From Epiperipatus broadwayi (taxonomy: Eukaryota; Onychophora; Udeonychophora; Euonychophora; Peripatidae): a stretch of DNA of 64,000 nt. The stretch covers positions 975,353-1,039,352 of the forward strand of contig JAQFVV010000205.1 in NCBI GenBank assembly GCA_028023455.1, written 5' to 3'. The stretch's first letter is position 1; the number at the start of each line of letters is the position of its first letter. The translations under genes and the position numbers were made by a program. Shown here one piece after another: positions 56,272-64,000 of this stretch. The notes below the pieces were generated by a model. The model saw nothing but the letters and a program-made list of their open reading frames with translations. It ran no database searches and was not told where the DNA came from.

Positions 56272-56874
56272 TTACAATGCAATCAGAGTCCTTGTTTCCT
56301 CGAATAATACTTTTGGAGCTAGGAGCATGTCACGGTTTTTAAATTTTATAAGTTTATTCAGAAAGAATTTTCCCTCATGAATTGCACCAGGATTGAAAAC
56401 CATTTTACAATGAGTAGACCACAATGCATCGTTGATAAATAATGACAGCCTAATAGTTGGAATGGATCTTGTCTTAATACTATCCTTAAGAGAGGTAACA
56501 AGGTAAAAATTCACTTTAAGATTATCAGCAATAATCCTTCTAGACCTCCAGAGTCCATGGCATGAGTAAATCAGATGGTCAAATGTTTCATCATGAGTCT
56601 GGCAGAGGGGGCATATTGAGTCAATTTTGTTGATGCCTCGCCTATGGAAGAGAAACCAATTAGTGCTAATGGCATTTAAATTTATCTTAATAATAAAATC
56701 AATGAATTTTGGTTCCATGGCCCAGCACCTGAAGAGGGAGATGATCTTATTATTGGTCAGGGCAAGTAGGGGTGTTATGGAAATTGTGACAGGGTGAATG
56801 AGACTATGTGCTTGCCAAATATTAATCCTGTTATCAAACGTATCATTCGTAATTACCAGGTAGCTTTTGATCAA
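56272..56874 (-). pseudogene. LINE ORF2, C-terminal segment with zinc knuckle
   Basis: A 200-residue open segment forming the last part of ORF2. It contains FLFHRRGINKIDSICPLCQT followed by HDETFDHLIYSCHGLW. The Cys-Pro-Leu-Cys ... His-Leu-Ile-Tyr-Ser-Cys pattern is the CCHC knuckle found at the same place in L1 and Tx1 clade proteins, where it is thought to aid nucleic-acid binding. The frame differs from the RT segment: the coding sense (LDAAIDLIKSY) continues out of frame upstream, so a frameshift lies near 56875-56915. It ends in a normal stop, with the 3' UTR downstream. Confidence 0.75.
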
Positions 56875-58349
56875 ATCAATCGCAGCATCAAGGAAATTCT
56901 TGACTCTAGGAGGAGTCTATCAGTCGGGATAACTAGCAAAATGACTTGCTCATATCCAAATGATTTGATAAGCATGGTGATAAAATTAAATATCTTTTGA
57001 ATATGAATGGCTTGAATAGCATGATAAGAAAGTCCATTATACTTCCAGTGAAGTTGCATCCTGTTAATGCTAATTGCAACAACTTTACCTTCCCAGAAAA
57101 GTCGAGATGCAAGAGAATTCATTCTATTGATAAAAGTCTTAGTGATCCTCATGATGGGCATGTAATAGTTGAGCTTGGCCATGATCTTCATATTGAGAAG
57201 CATTACCTTACCATGTAGGGAAAGGTAGACTTTAGACAGACGTTTAGTAAGTCTTTCCATTGAGTGCAGAATGTGATTTTGAATATCTTTGGACATTTGG
57301 AAGTATGTTTTGGATATCGCAAAGCCCGAAAACTTTTGAGAATTGGCTGTAAATTTGGATACAATCTTCTGACCTGAGGATACCTTCCATATAGCTGATT
57401 TCAATGGGTTGATGGTGAGACCATAGTCAGCTGTGTATTTATCCAATATGGAGTATAACTGAGGTAAATAGGTTGTTGAAGGGAGGAAGATGATTACGTT
57501 GTCCATATAAGCCATGAGCTTTATCAATTTGGCAAGCTTTGGTACATAGACACCAGGTAGTTGTTGTTCGATGGCTTTCAACAGTGGATCAATGTAGACT
57601 ATAAAGAGAAGAGCACTGAGGGGGGAGCCTTGTGGAATGGATGTGTTAGGTTGGAAAAATGAAGAGAGCTTGCCATTCAGTGAGACAGCAATTTCTCTGT
57701 TAGACATGAGGTTATCTATGATCTGTATGATAGAGGTTGGGATGTGATGGCCTTTCAGCAGGTTTAGAAGAGTACTGATGTTAACAGAGTCGAAAGCTGC
57801 ATTGAAATCAAGCTGGATAGCTATGACAGCCTGCTTTCTCTGTTGTCTAACACAATCAATTAATATTTTAGCTTGACCAATGGCTAAAATTGGTGAAGAA
57901 TGTTTCTTCACAAATTGGGAAGAAGATATATTTTGGAGTATCTTATCCTGGATCTTATCTTTTATGACAGATTCCAGGATTTTAATGATGAGTGGAGACA
58001 TAGAAATAGGCCGAATGTTTTTGAGGGTGTGGGGATCTTCATGCTTCTTTAGGAAGGGTACTAAAGCAATAGGATATAGGTAGGGGATTGTTCTTTTCTT
58101 GTGTGCCAAATGGTTGGTCATTCTAAATAGGATGGGAATTGTGACGTGGCTTAGATGATCTAACAGGAAGTGTGGTATAGAATGCAGTCCGGGATGTATT
58201 TTATCTGGCAATGCTTGGAGTTTGGCTTTCAGCATATCTTCAGTGATACCATGATCATCTTGACAAATTAAAATGTCTTCAATTGGAGTATTAACATGGC
58301 TGAGACAATGAAATTTTTGTTCAAAGTGTTTATGGATTTCCTTAATCAT
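56871..58349 (-). pseudogene. LINE ORF2, reverse transcriptase segment
   Basis: A 492-residue open segment, the longest in the window. RT motifs in order: a motif 1/2 region NIRPISMSPLIIKILESVI (111-129), motif A QLDFNAAFDSV (179-189, Asp181), motif B IPQGSPLSALLF (238-249) and motif C AYMDN (280-284). A functional motif C would be YxDD. Here the second Asp is Asn (codon at 57498-57500, AAC), so catalysis should be lost. Downstream are the usual LTINPLKS-like and KLNYYMPIMRI thumb regions. The 5' overlap with the endonuclease segment is a one-base frameshift at an A6 run near 58406. Confidence 0.85.
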
Positions 58350-59173
58350 TGGAAGGCCAACAAAGGACTCACCATCAATGTTGATGATAGTGGGAGTAGG
58401 GGTTTTTTAATAGCACCCAGTGCCCAACGCAAGTAGCTTCTAGTCCAACAGTTCTGCTGAGCCAGAAACACCTTGGCATGCTTTATAGACAGATAATCTG
58501 CAAGTGCCTTCTGTTTGGCTTTATACTGTAGCTTAACAGATATAATCTCATCTCTAGAAGATGAGGCAGAGTTAAATGTCTTCATTCTGAAACCAAGCTC
58601 ATCCAAGTCTTTTAGTAACGCCAACGGTTCCTTTCGCTTAATTGTATGGTAGGAAATGATCGATTGAAGAATGCCAATAAAGACAAACCATGCTTCCTCT
58701 ATAGGTTTGGGAAGTATATCTATTTTTTTAAAATATATATACGCTTCAGATGGTATGGATTCTGTTATATTCGATTTTGTCAACATTCTAATGGTGTTGC
58801 AAGCGGGAGTGACATTATTAGCAGCTTCAATCTGAACTACTAGGACAAGATGGTCAGAAAAGACCACATGTTCTAATTTTGCAGTGATGAGAAAATGTAT
58901 GTCAGGCATATAAAAGAATAGATCAATCAGTGACCTGTATTTTCTGGTGTAAAAAGAGTAGGAATCATCAGGCAGATGACCCTCTCCACTCATAAATGGC
59001 TTATCTATCAAGTGAATATAGGTTTTTGTAAATTTTGCAAAAGTGATATTAAAGTTGCCAAAGATTAGGGTGGGGTTGTTATTATTTACCAATAGCATAT
59101 TAATTATGTTAATGACTTTCATTAACGTGCAGCAGGACCTATCTGCATACACAAATATTATATTGATTACCAA
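58346..59173 (-). pseudogene. LINE ORF2, endonuclease segment
   Basis: A 275-residue open segment with the second half of an apurinic-type (exonuclease-endonuclease-phosphatase fold) endonuclease. It has NPTLIFGNFN (33-42) where active enzymes have GDFN, SLIDLFFYMPD (81-91) for the S-x-I-D block, and FSDHLVLVVQ (105-114) for the final SDH block. The GDFN Asp is Asn here (codon 59054-59056, AAC). A linker rich in Lys/Glu then leads towards the RT. These enzymes nick target DNA to prime reverse transcription. Confidence 0.8.
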
Positions 59174-59483
59174 ATTTTGATATGTGACTGATATAGCAAT
59201 AAGGTTATTATCCTTATAGAGTATTATAAATTTATTAGGTGGATGTTTTTATTTATAAGTAAACCAACTCCGCCAGCTGCAGTAATGCTATCAGAGAAAG
59301 CTATGTATCCAAGAGATTCAAGACATTCTCTAATTCTATAATCAGAATTTAAATTGAGTGGTATTTTGTTTCACTCATAAAAAATAAATGTGGATTATTG
59401 ATTGTGATCCATTGTTCAATGGCATATACCCTTTCCAATGAGTTGATACCCCTAACATTTACTCCTACAAACTTATGCAACAT
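59174..59483 (-). pseudogene. LINE ORF2, N-terminal endonuclease remnant
   Basis: A probable ORF2 start ATG lies at 59483-59481, reading MLHKFVGVNVRGINSLERVY ... LFFMSETK (the N-x-RG-I and SETK blocks of the endonuclease; the catalytic Glu of SETK is kept). After a frameshift near 59370-59385 it continues SDYRIRECLESLGYIAFSDS and AAGGVGLLINK. A further frame break near 59200-59240 separates it from the segment at 58346-59173. Confidence 0.65.
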
Positions 59484-59564
59484 AATTGGGTTATGTATCT
59501 ATTAAATCTACTGCAAAGAATATAAGGTTCCCTTTTAATTCTCAGCATAAATAAAATGTAAATT

Positions 59565-60653
59565 CTAGTTGGGATTATCTGGATCTTTGTAGTCTGGATC
59601 ATCAATGGTGTTACCTGAGGTTTCTTCTAATCCAATGGGTTCAATCACCAGGGTGCCATCTGAACCATCAACATCAATGACATAATGTACATCACTAGCA
59701 GTCACTTCTAATGAATTAAGACTCAATATCCTATTATCCTCATCTAATAACTGGCATTTCTTCTCTGGACATTTTTCCTTATGTATTGGAATATTGGTTT
59801 TCTTCTGCTTAAGAGATAAACATCTGTTTTTCTTCCCCAGAGATTTTTCATCTTCTGAGCTGGATTTGTGTATAATGGCTGACTTCCTTTTCTTAGTACT
59901 GGACTTATCTATGGGCACTTCCATTGAAGATTCCTCTTCTGAGCTAATATCTCCTTGGTTGGGGTTGATAGGCTTGTTGTTACTTTTAAGCTGCTTGTTC
60001 ATACTTCTTGTGCATCTCAAAGTAGTGGTTTTAGTCTGATAAGGAACTAAACTTTTGTTCAGAGGCTTCTTGACAAGATTGCTTGGAGTAATGCTATCAT
60101 TGTGCTGATAACATGTGGGATTGTCTAAAGTATCTTGCTCCACCACAGTTTGTTGTGCTGATCCCATTATTTCAGCATGACGTAGTTGGCTTTGTGTATC
60201 ATTTCTTCCTTCAGAGGCCGGTGGAAGTAGAGACTCATCTACAAGAAACAGATCTTGAGTAATATCTGATGTTTCTTCTTCTCTGCCTACACTTCTGTAA
60301 TCAGGTTGTTGCAAGGCAGATATTTGTTGATTATTCATTTGATATTGTTTGTAGGCAATTCTAACTTGAGGTTCTGTTGTTGATGCTTCATTAGTTAGGG
60401 ATGAGTATGATTGTGCAGTACCTTGAGAAGTTGATGTAAAATTCTTTTTGCATCTATGATAAATACTCTTTTTGATTCCACAATTAGAGCACATTCTTGA
60501 TTGGCAATCTTTCACCAAGTGGGTTCTCTCAAGACAATGAAAACACTGTGGTCTAACTCCACGTAAAGAGAGGATCATGTGTGAGCCTTTGTAATTAAAC
60601 ACAGTATGTATGTCAGTGATTAAACACAGTAGGTATGTCAGTGGGTGAGACAT
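59565..60653 (-). pseudogene. LINE ORF1, C-terminal segment with CCHC knuckle
   Basis: A 362-residue open segment. From residue 34 it has RPQCFHCLERTHLVKDC, a C-X2-C-X4-H-X4-C nucleocapsid-type knuckle (C37, C40, H45, C50). A degenerate second knuckle follows (CSNCGIKKSIYHRC). After that comes a long, low-complexity Ser/Lys/Glu/Asp-rich region with basic patches (STKKRKSAII, SLGKKNRC) and an acidic end. ORF1 proteins of L1/Tx1 LINEs bind their RNA through such domains. The apparent first 20 residues are an artefact of a 25-bp duplication. The true frame continues upstream. Confidence 0.75.
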
Positions 60654-60654
60654 T
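60605..60654 (-). repeat. 25-bp tandem duplication breaking ORF1
   Basis: CACTGACATACCTACTGTGT-TTAAT and a copy differing at one base stand head to tail. Because 25 is not a multiple of three, the second copy shifts the frame and creates the stop after VFNH. Confidence 0.8.
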
Positions 60655-61026
60655 TTGTTTAATTGCTATTTGAAAGGTTACATTGTTAGATAGAAAATGT
60701 AGTCCATCTGAATCAACAGGAAGGTATTTAAACTTACTAACATTGCCAAAGGCTTTGAGTGATTTCTGTAGATGTTCTTGGTAGAAGTTCATAGGACAAT
60801 TTTTAATCCTACCAGAAATTATATTAGGCCTAGTGAGATCAATGTAACAGATGAATTTATCATTTACTTCCCTGATATTGCTTTTAAAATAATTATTGGC
60901 TGCCCAGTTATTAAATTCCAGAGCAATGTAGTGATCATTAGGATGATTCAAGATCTTATGAATACCATGACTTAAGTCTTTTTCTTTAATAGTTTCATAT
61001 AGCAATTCAGTGGGGAACTTGAACAA
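60613..61026 (-). pseudogene. LINE ORF1, central segment
   Basis: 137 open codons with alternating hydrophobic strands and helices (FICYIDLTRPNIISGRIKNC, HLQKSLKAFGNVSKFKYLPV). This could be the RNA-recognition-like domain usual in ORF1p, but I cannot identify RNP motifs with confidence. It ends at the frame break made by the 25-bp duplication. It is in frame with 61030-61698, separated by a single TGA. Confidence 0.65.
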
Positions 61027-61029
61027 TGC

Positions 61030-61698
61030 TCAGTTAGCATCAGTAACAGCTAGGATCAGGTTCTTGTCACCACTGAAATTGGTCAATGACTTATAAAGAT
61101 TATTGGGTATAGTGCTGGTGAAACGTTCGGTGAGGTCTCGATACTGCTCCTCATTATAGTCACGTGTATTAAAGAAATATGTGTTGGTGGATGATTGTTT
61201 AAAAGTGCTATTCTGATCAACATCCATTTCAATTAAATCAAGCAAAGCAATATTATCACTAACGTTAGGTATATTATGAGGCATTTGAGAGCGATTTGCT
61301 TTTAAGGATATTTGCATATGTAGAGATGTTTGTTCAGAAATATTTGTTTTATTATGTTTGACTTTCCCCAACTCATAAGTACCATTTTGTGTTTTTCGTA
61401 TATTTTCATTTATTTGGCTCTTACTGAGATTATTTTCTAATGTTGTAGCAAAAATATTAGAATTTTGGGCCCCCATCGGCAACAAACTTTTTTTAAACTT
61501 ATCGGAGGTTTCATCTTTTTTAACAACGGAAGGCATAGCATGTTTATCTTTTGATATTTCTGCATGTAATTTGGTGACAATATTATTTGGAGTGTTCTGC
61601 ATCAAGCTGTCAACTAAAATCGAGTCCAAAGTATGATCTAGTGCATCTTTTCTGGCAGGTTGAAAATCTGATTTTAACGTTAAGGTTGTAATTTGCAT
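61030..61698 (-). pseudogene. LINE ORF1, N-terminal segment
   Basis: A 222-residue open segment: polar, Asn/Lys/Ser-rich and probably disordered. It includes LLDLIEMDVDQNSTF and TRDYNEEQYRDLTERF. A TGA (in the AVTDAN*ALFKF context) separates it from the central segment in the same frame. The upstream frame sense (AQDLGAVNKITKDMQITT) continues past its first Met, so the start is further 5'. Confidence 0.65.
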
Positions 61699-61711
61699 AT
61701 CCTTAGTAATT

Positions 61712-61924
61712 TTATTTACAGCCCCTAAATCTTGTGCAATAGTTATTTATATTATCATTTTGATTTATATAATTTGTTTTCTTAGGTTTAATTACTTTCT
61801 TCTCGTTTAAGTGTAATTTTTCATTCATTTGACTATTTTCGTCATTGTGATTCAATGTTATATTACCATGCTGTTGATTGCTATTCATATTGCCTTGCAA
61901 ATAATTTTTTCCTAACTGATTCAT
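61712..61924 (-). pseudogene. LINE ORF1, start segment
   Basis: 70 codons from a probable ORF1 ATG at 61924: MNQLGKNYLQGNMNSNQQHG, then Asn- and Lys-rich sequence. A frameshift near 61735-61745 separates it from the next segment. Highly polar composition fits a disordered ORF1 N-terminus. Confidence 0.55.
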
Positions 61925-62071
61925 AGAGATTTTTAGGTAAAATAAGGCTTACCTTGCCTTTCCAGGAGGTTTAAGCATAATATCTTCCTTGCTTCACTAG
62001 TAATTTTAGCTTAAAAGAGGCAGCTGAATGACAGTGTATAAACTAAGATTTGGCCTAGGTGGCGCTATCAG
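61925..62071 (-). promoter_or_regulatory. Probable LINE 5' UTR / internal promoter region
   Basis: 147 bp between the candidate 5' target-site duplication and the ORF1 ATG. By analogy with other L1/Tx1 elements it should hold the internal promoter. I see no specific motif beyond GATAGCGCCACCTAGG at the extreme 5' end. Confidence 0.35.
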
Positions 62072-62124
62072 AGAGAATTCTCATTTCAACTTTGTTTATA
62101 GTGGAAACCATAAGTTAAACAGAC

Positions 62125-62326
62125 CCTGAGGGCACATTAGAAATTTTTTGGTAGCTATCATAACTTCTAAAATATTGTTTTCATCAATATTCATAGAAGT
62201 AAATAATATAATAGCATTTGTTTTGGAAAATTGCCATATCTTCACCTGAGGGCATATTAGAAATTTTTTGGTAGCTATCATAACTTCTAAAATAGCATTT
62301 GTTTTGGAAAATTGCCATATCTTCAC
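62125..62326 (+). repeat. Two-unit tandem repeat
   Basis: Units 62125-62244 and 62245-62326 both run from CCTGAGGGCAYATTAGAAAT to TTGCCATATCTTCAC and are nearly identical. The first has about 38 extra bases (ATTGTTTTCATCAATATTCA...). It lies just upstream of the LINE 5' end. Confidence 0.85.
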
Positions 62327-62589
62327 AGCCATATTTCAATAGTGATTTAGTCGTAATATTGAAATACTAAAATATAATATGATAATAACATGGTCAGCAA
62401 TTTCAAACCAACATTATTAATGATCAAGTGTTATTACTTGCTTGCCATACTCTGTTGCATAATTCTCTTTACCTGACCTCAGGCGAAGAATTTAATTAAC
62501 ATGAGCACCCACACACACAGATCATGAATAAACTGTTAATATCAATATTATTTGTAATTTTAATAATTAATATCTCTTTTAAAATGTTG

Positions 62590-62660
62590 AATTATGGAAA
62601 CTTCATGATGTGGTGAATGGAAATGATTATCACCTGGGTTTGAATCCCAGATGCATATCA
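62590..62660 (+). repeat. tRNA-like fragment
   Basis: GATGTGGTGAATGG followed 30 bp later by CTGGGTTTGAATCCCAG. The second is a perfect T-arm/B-box (stem CTGGG/CCCAG, loop TTTGAAT). The acceptor stem is not visible, so this is a SINE head or tRNA relic rather than a gene. Confidence 0.55.
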
Positions 62661-62937
62661 GTTAAAAAATATTTTCAATTTCTTTAGTGTAGCATAAAAA
62701 TTTTTTTTGGGATAGAGAATAGATAACATTGGAAACTGCTTGTATACTCACTGCCTGACAAATGATAAGCCGTGAGGTAATGGCTTTTGTTTCATATGCC
62801 TTGGCTTTGTATTTGTCTATTTTAATCTGTTTTATCATTTACCTTATCTTAGTTTGAATCATGCAGAAATTGGGTTGGAAATATTCTTATTGGTTTTTCA
62901 ATTTAATGGGTTAGTTTAATGCATATCATTTAAAAAA

Positions 62938-63065
62938 CAAATAAGCAGCTTTATTGTTGGAAATTTACCAGTTTGAGTATCAGGGTGAAGAACAGGGTCA
63001 TGACCCATAGACCCTAATCTAAGCAGTTACTCTTACCACAGTACTAAACCACACAGGTGTTTTAC
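62938..63065 (-). repeat. SINE-S copy
   Basis: AAGCAGCTTTATTGTTGGAA, ACCAGTTTGAGTATCAGGGT, ATGACCCATAGACCCTAATC and TACCACAGTACTAAACCACA, in the order of the 46.16 kb and 23.8 kb units. Confidence 0.5.
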
Positions 63066-63069
63066 ATAA

Positions 63070-63960
63070 TCACTATAAAAACATTATTTCATAAGTTTAA
63101 CTTGCTAGCTTTAAATATGTGCATTCATGGAAGTACCCAGAGCCCTCTATAAAACAATTAAGGTGAAAACGGAATGATAGTTGCGAATAAGCATCTTGAA
63201 GATAGCAAATAGTCAATTGTAGAGATAGGTATATATCCATAGCATTATTTAAAGATTTAGTGAGATTAAAAACTGAGAAATCCATCCAGAGTACATGCAT
63301 GTGGCCAAAAGTTCATCTGGCACACTGTGCAAGCATGTGGGAGCAGACATTGATGTATATATACGCTTGCAGTAAATAGTTATGGAATGAAATAAAGTAC
63401 TGTTCCTAAAGCAAATTGAAAAATATATATTTATATTGTAAATAATAATAAATTTAATTTGCAAAAACCATTTTTTAAAAAAACAAAATAGTCTTGTAAT
63501 TTAATCGTAATTCATTGTCAGCAACAGCGTTCAATCGCTGTTCAAAAGACTTTTAAATTGGGAAAAAAACTTTTATATCTTTTTGAGTGTTTTTAATTAC
63601 TTTTTTTCCGTTATAAGAAAAAAACCCCAGAAAATTTAATTTTTAAATTATATATATTTTTTTCAAATAACATTTTACAATACTTCCTTTTCTATATCTG
63701 GTTTGAAATTTTTTTAATAAAGACAAAGATAAGTGGTATACGCGTGTACATTATATCCTCTGTTCAAAAACTAGTAAATGCCTAGGCAATAGGGTGCTAC
63801 GACTGGGAAATAACTCTAAATTATCATTTGTGCCCCCCCCCTTTCATTATTAAGGTTTAGCTACTGCAAGAATAACCACTTGTAAAAGAATATGATCATT
63901 TCAATTCCAAAAATAATTAAATTGATGATAGTAATTGAAACTGGATAGTAGACAACCACT
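63070..63960. other. AT-rich stretch
   Basis: A C11 run near 63831-63841. Nothing else recognised. Confidence 0.4.
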
Positions 63961-63964
63961 GGCA

Positions 63965-64000
63965 ATCAGCTTTGACAATTGTTGTCTCACCTTATCTCCA
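63965..64000 (+). repeat. Start of a repeat cut by the window edge
   Basis: CAGCTTTGACAATTGTTGTC then TCACCTTATC is closely similar to 48717-48745 (CAGGTTTGATAATTGTTATC TGACCTTATC). It is the beginning of a second copy of that unidentified element. Confidence 0.4.

Larger units (their letters stand above)
55821..62071 (-). mobile_element. Near full-length L1/Tx1-like LINE, inactivated
   Basis: A two-ORF non-LTR retrotransposon of about 6.25 kb. Its 5' UTR is about 62071-61925, ORF1 61924-59565, ORF2 59483-56272 and 3' UTR 56271-55831. A polyadenylation signal (AATAAA, complement at 55838-55843) and an A10 tail (55821-55830) follow. AGAGAATCCTC (55810-55820) and AGAGAATTCTC (62072-62082) are a candidate 11-bp target-site duplication with one difference. 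Family features are an ORF1 with CCHC knuckles and an ORF2 with apurinic-type endonuclease, RT and a terminal C-X2-C...H-X4-C knuckle. Frameshifts, a nonsense codon and active-site changes make it dead, yet long frames survive, so it is not very old. Confidence 0.8.

Overview
This window reads as intergenic or intronic DNA of a repeat-rich, A+T-rich animal genome (about 70% A+T by eye). It has no operons or ribosome-binding sites, but many poly-A/T tracts, tRNA-derived SINEs, non-LTR retrotransposons, TA-flanked DNA transposons and foldback elements. An invertebrate is most likely. A lophotrochozoan such as a cephalopod mollusc is my best guess from the type of SINEs and LINEs, but that is a low-confidence impression. 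I find no intact host protein-coding gene. The only hints of host transcription are a TATA-like box plus a good splice donor near 2.9-3.15 kb, and a more G+C-rich unrecognised patch near 31.7-32.2 kb.

Layout. From 1 to 12 kb: AT-rich DNA with copies of a repeat I call family A (1.5-2.3 and 6.65-7.1 kb), a nine-unit minisatellite with a higher-order pattern (7.4-7.8 kb), a 125-codon open frame of unknown status (8.5-8.9 kb) and a LINE fragment (11.6-11.9 kb). From 12.8 to 18.4 kb: two Tigger/pogo-like DNA transposon remnants in opposite orientation, enclosing a foldback element and a tiny tRNA-Gly-derived SINE with perfect target-site duplications. From 19 to 26.6 kb: a possible solo LTR, a 0.6-kb palindrome with tRNA-Phe-like heads, another LINE fragment, a tandem array of SINE-like units and more family A. 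From 27.8 to 42.7 kb: two copies of a second LINE, a TIR element, and many copies of a modular repeat complex (families B, C and K), several as large inverted duplications. From 43.4 to 55.3 kb: a Penelope-type reverse transcriptase fragment, SINEs, a 1.2-kb LINE remnant, unrecognised coding-like patches, another palindrome, tandem arrays and an exact 89-bp duplication. From 55.8 to 62.1 kb (minus strand): a nearly full-length, inactivated L1/Tx1-like LINE with ORF1, ORF2, poly(A) tail and a candidate target-site duplication. The rest is minor repeats.

How the parts relate. Almost everything recognisable is mobile DNA. Autonomous elements (three LINE families, a Tigger/pogo-like transposon, a Penelope-like fragment) sit beside short parasites that probably depended on such enzymes (tRNA-derived SINEs, TIR/foldback elements). 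The most unusual property is the number of independent inverted duplications built from different repeat families, together with a recurring CTGAWGA-stem-GAAAC signature that resembles a hammerhead ribozyme core. Coordinates of repeat edges are by eye and may be off by about 5-20 bp.
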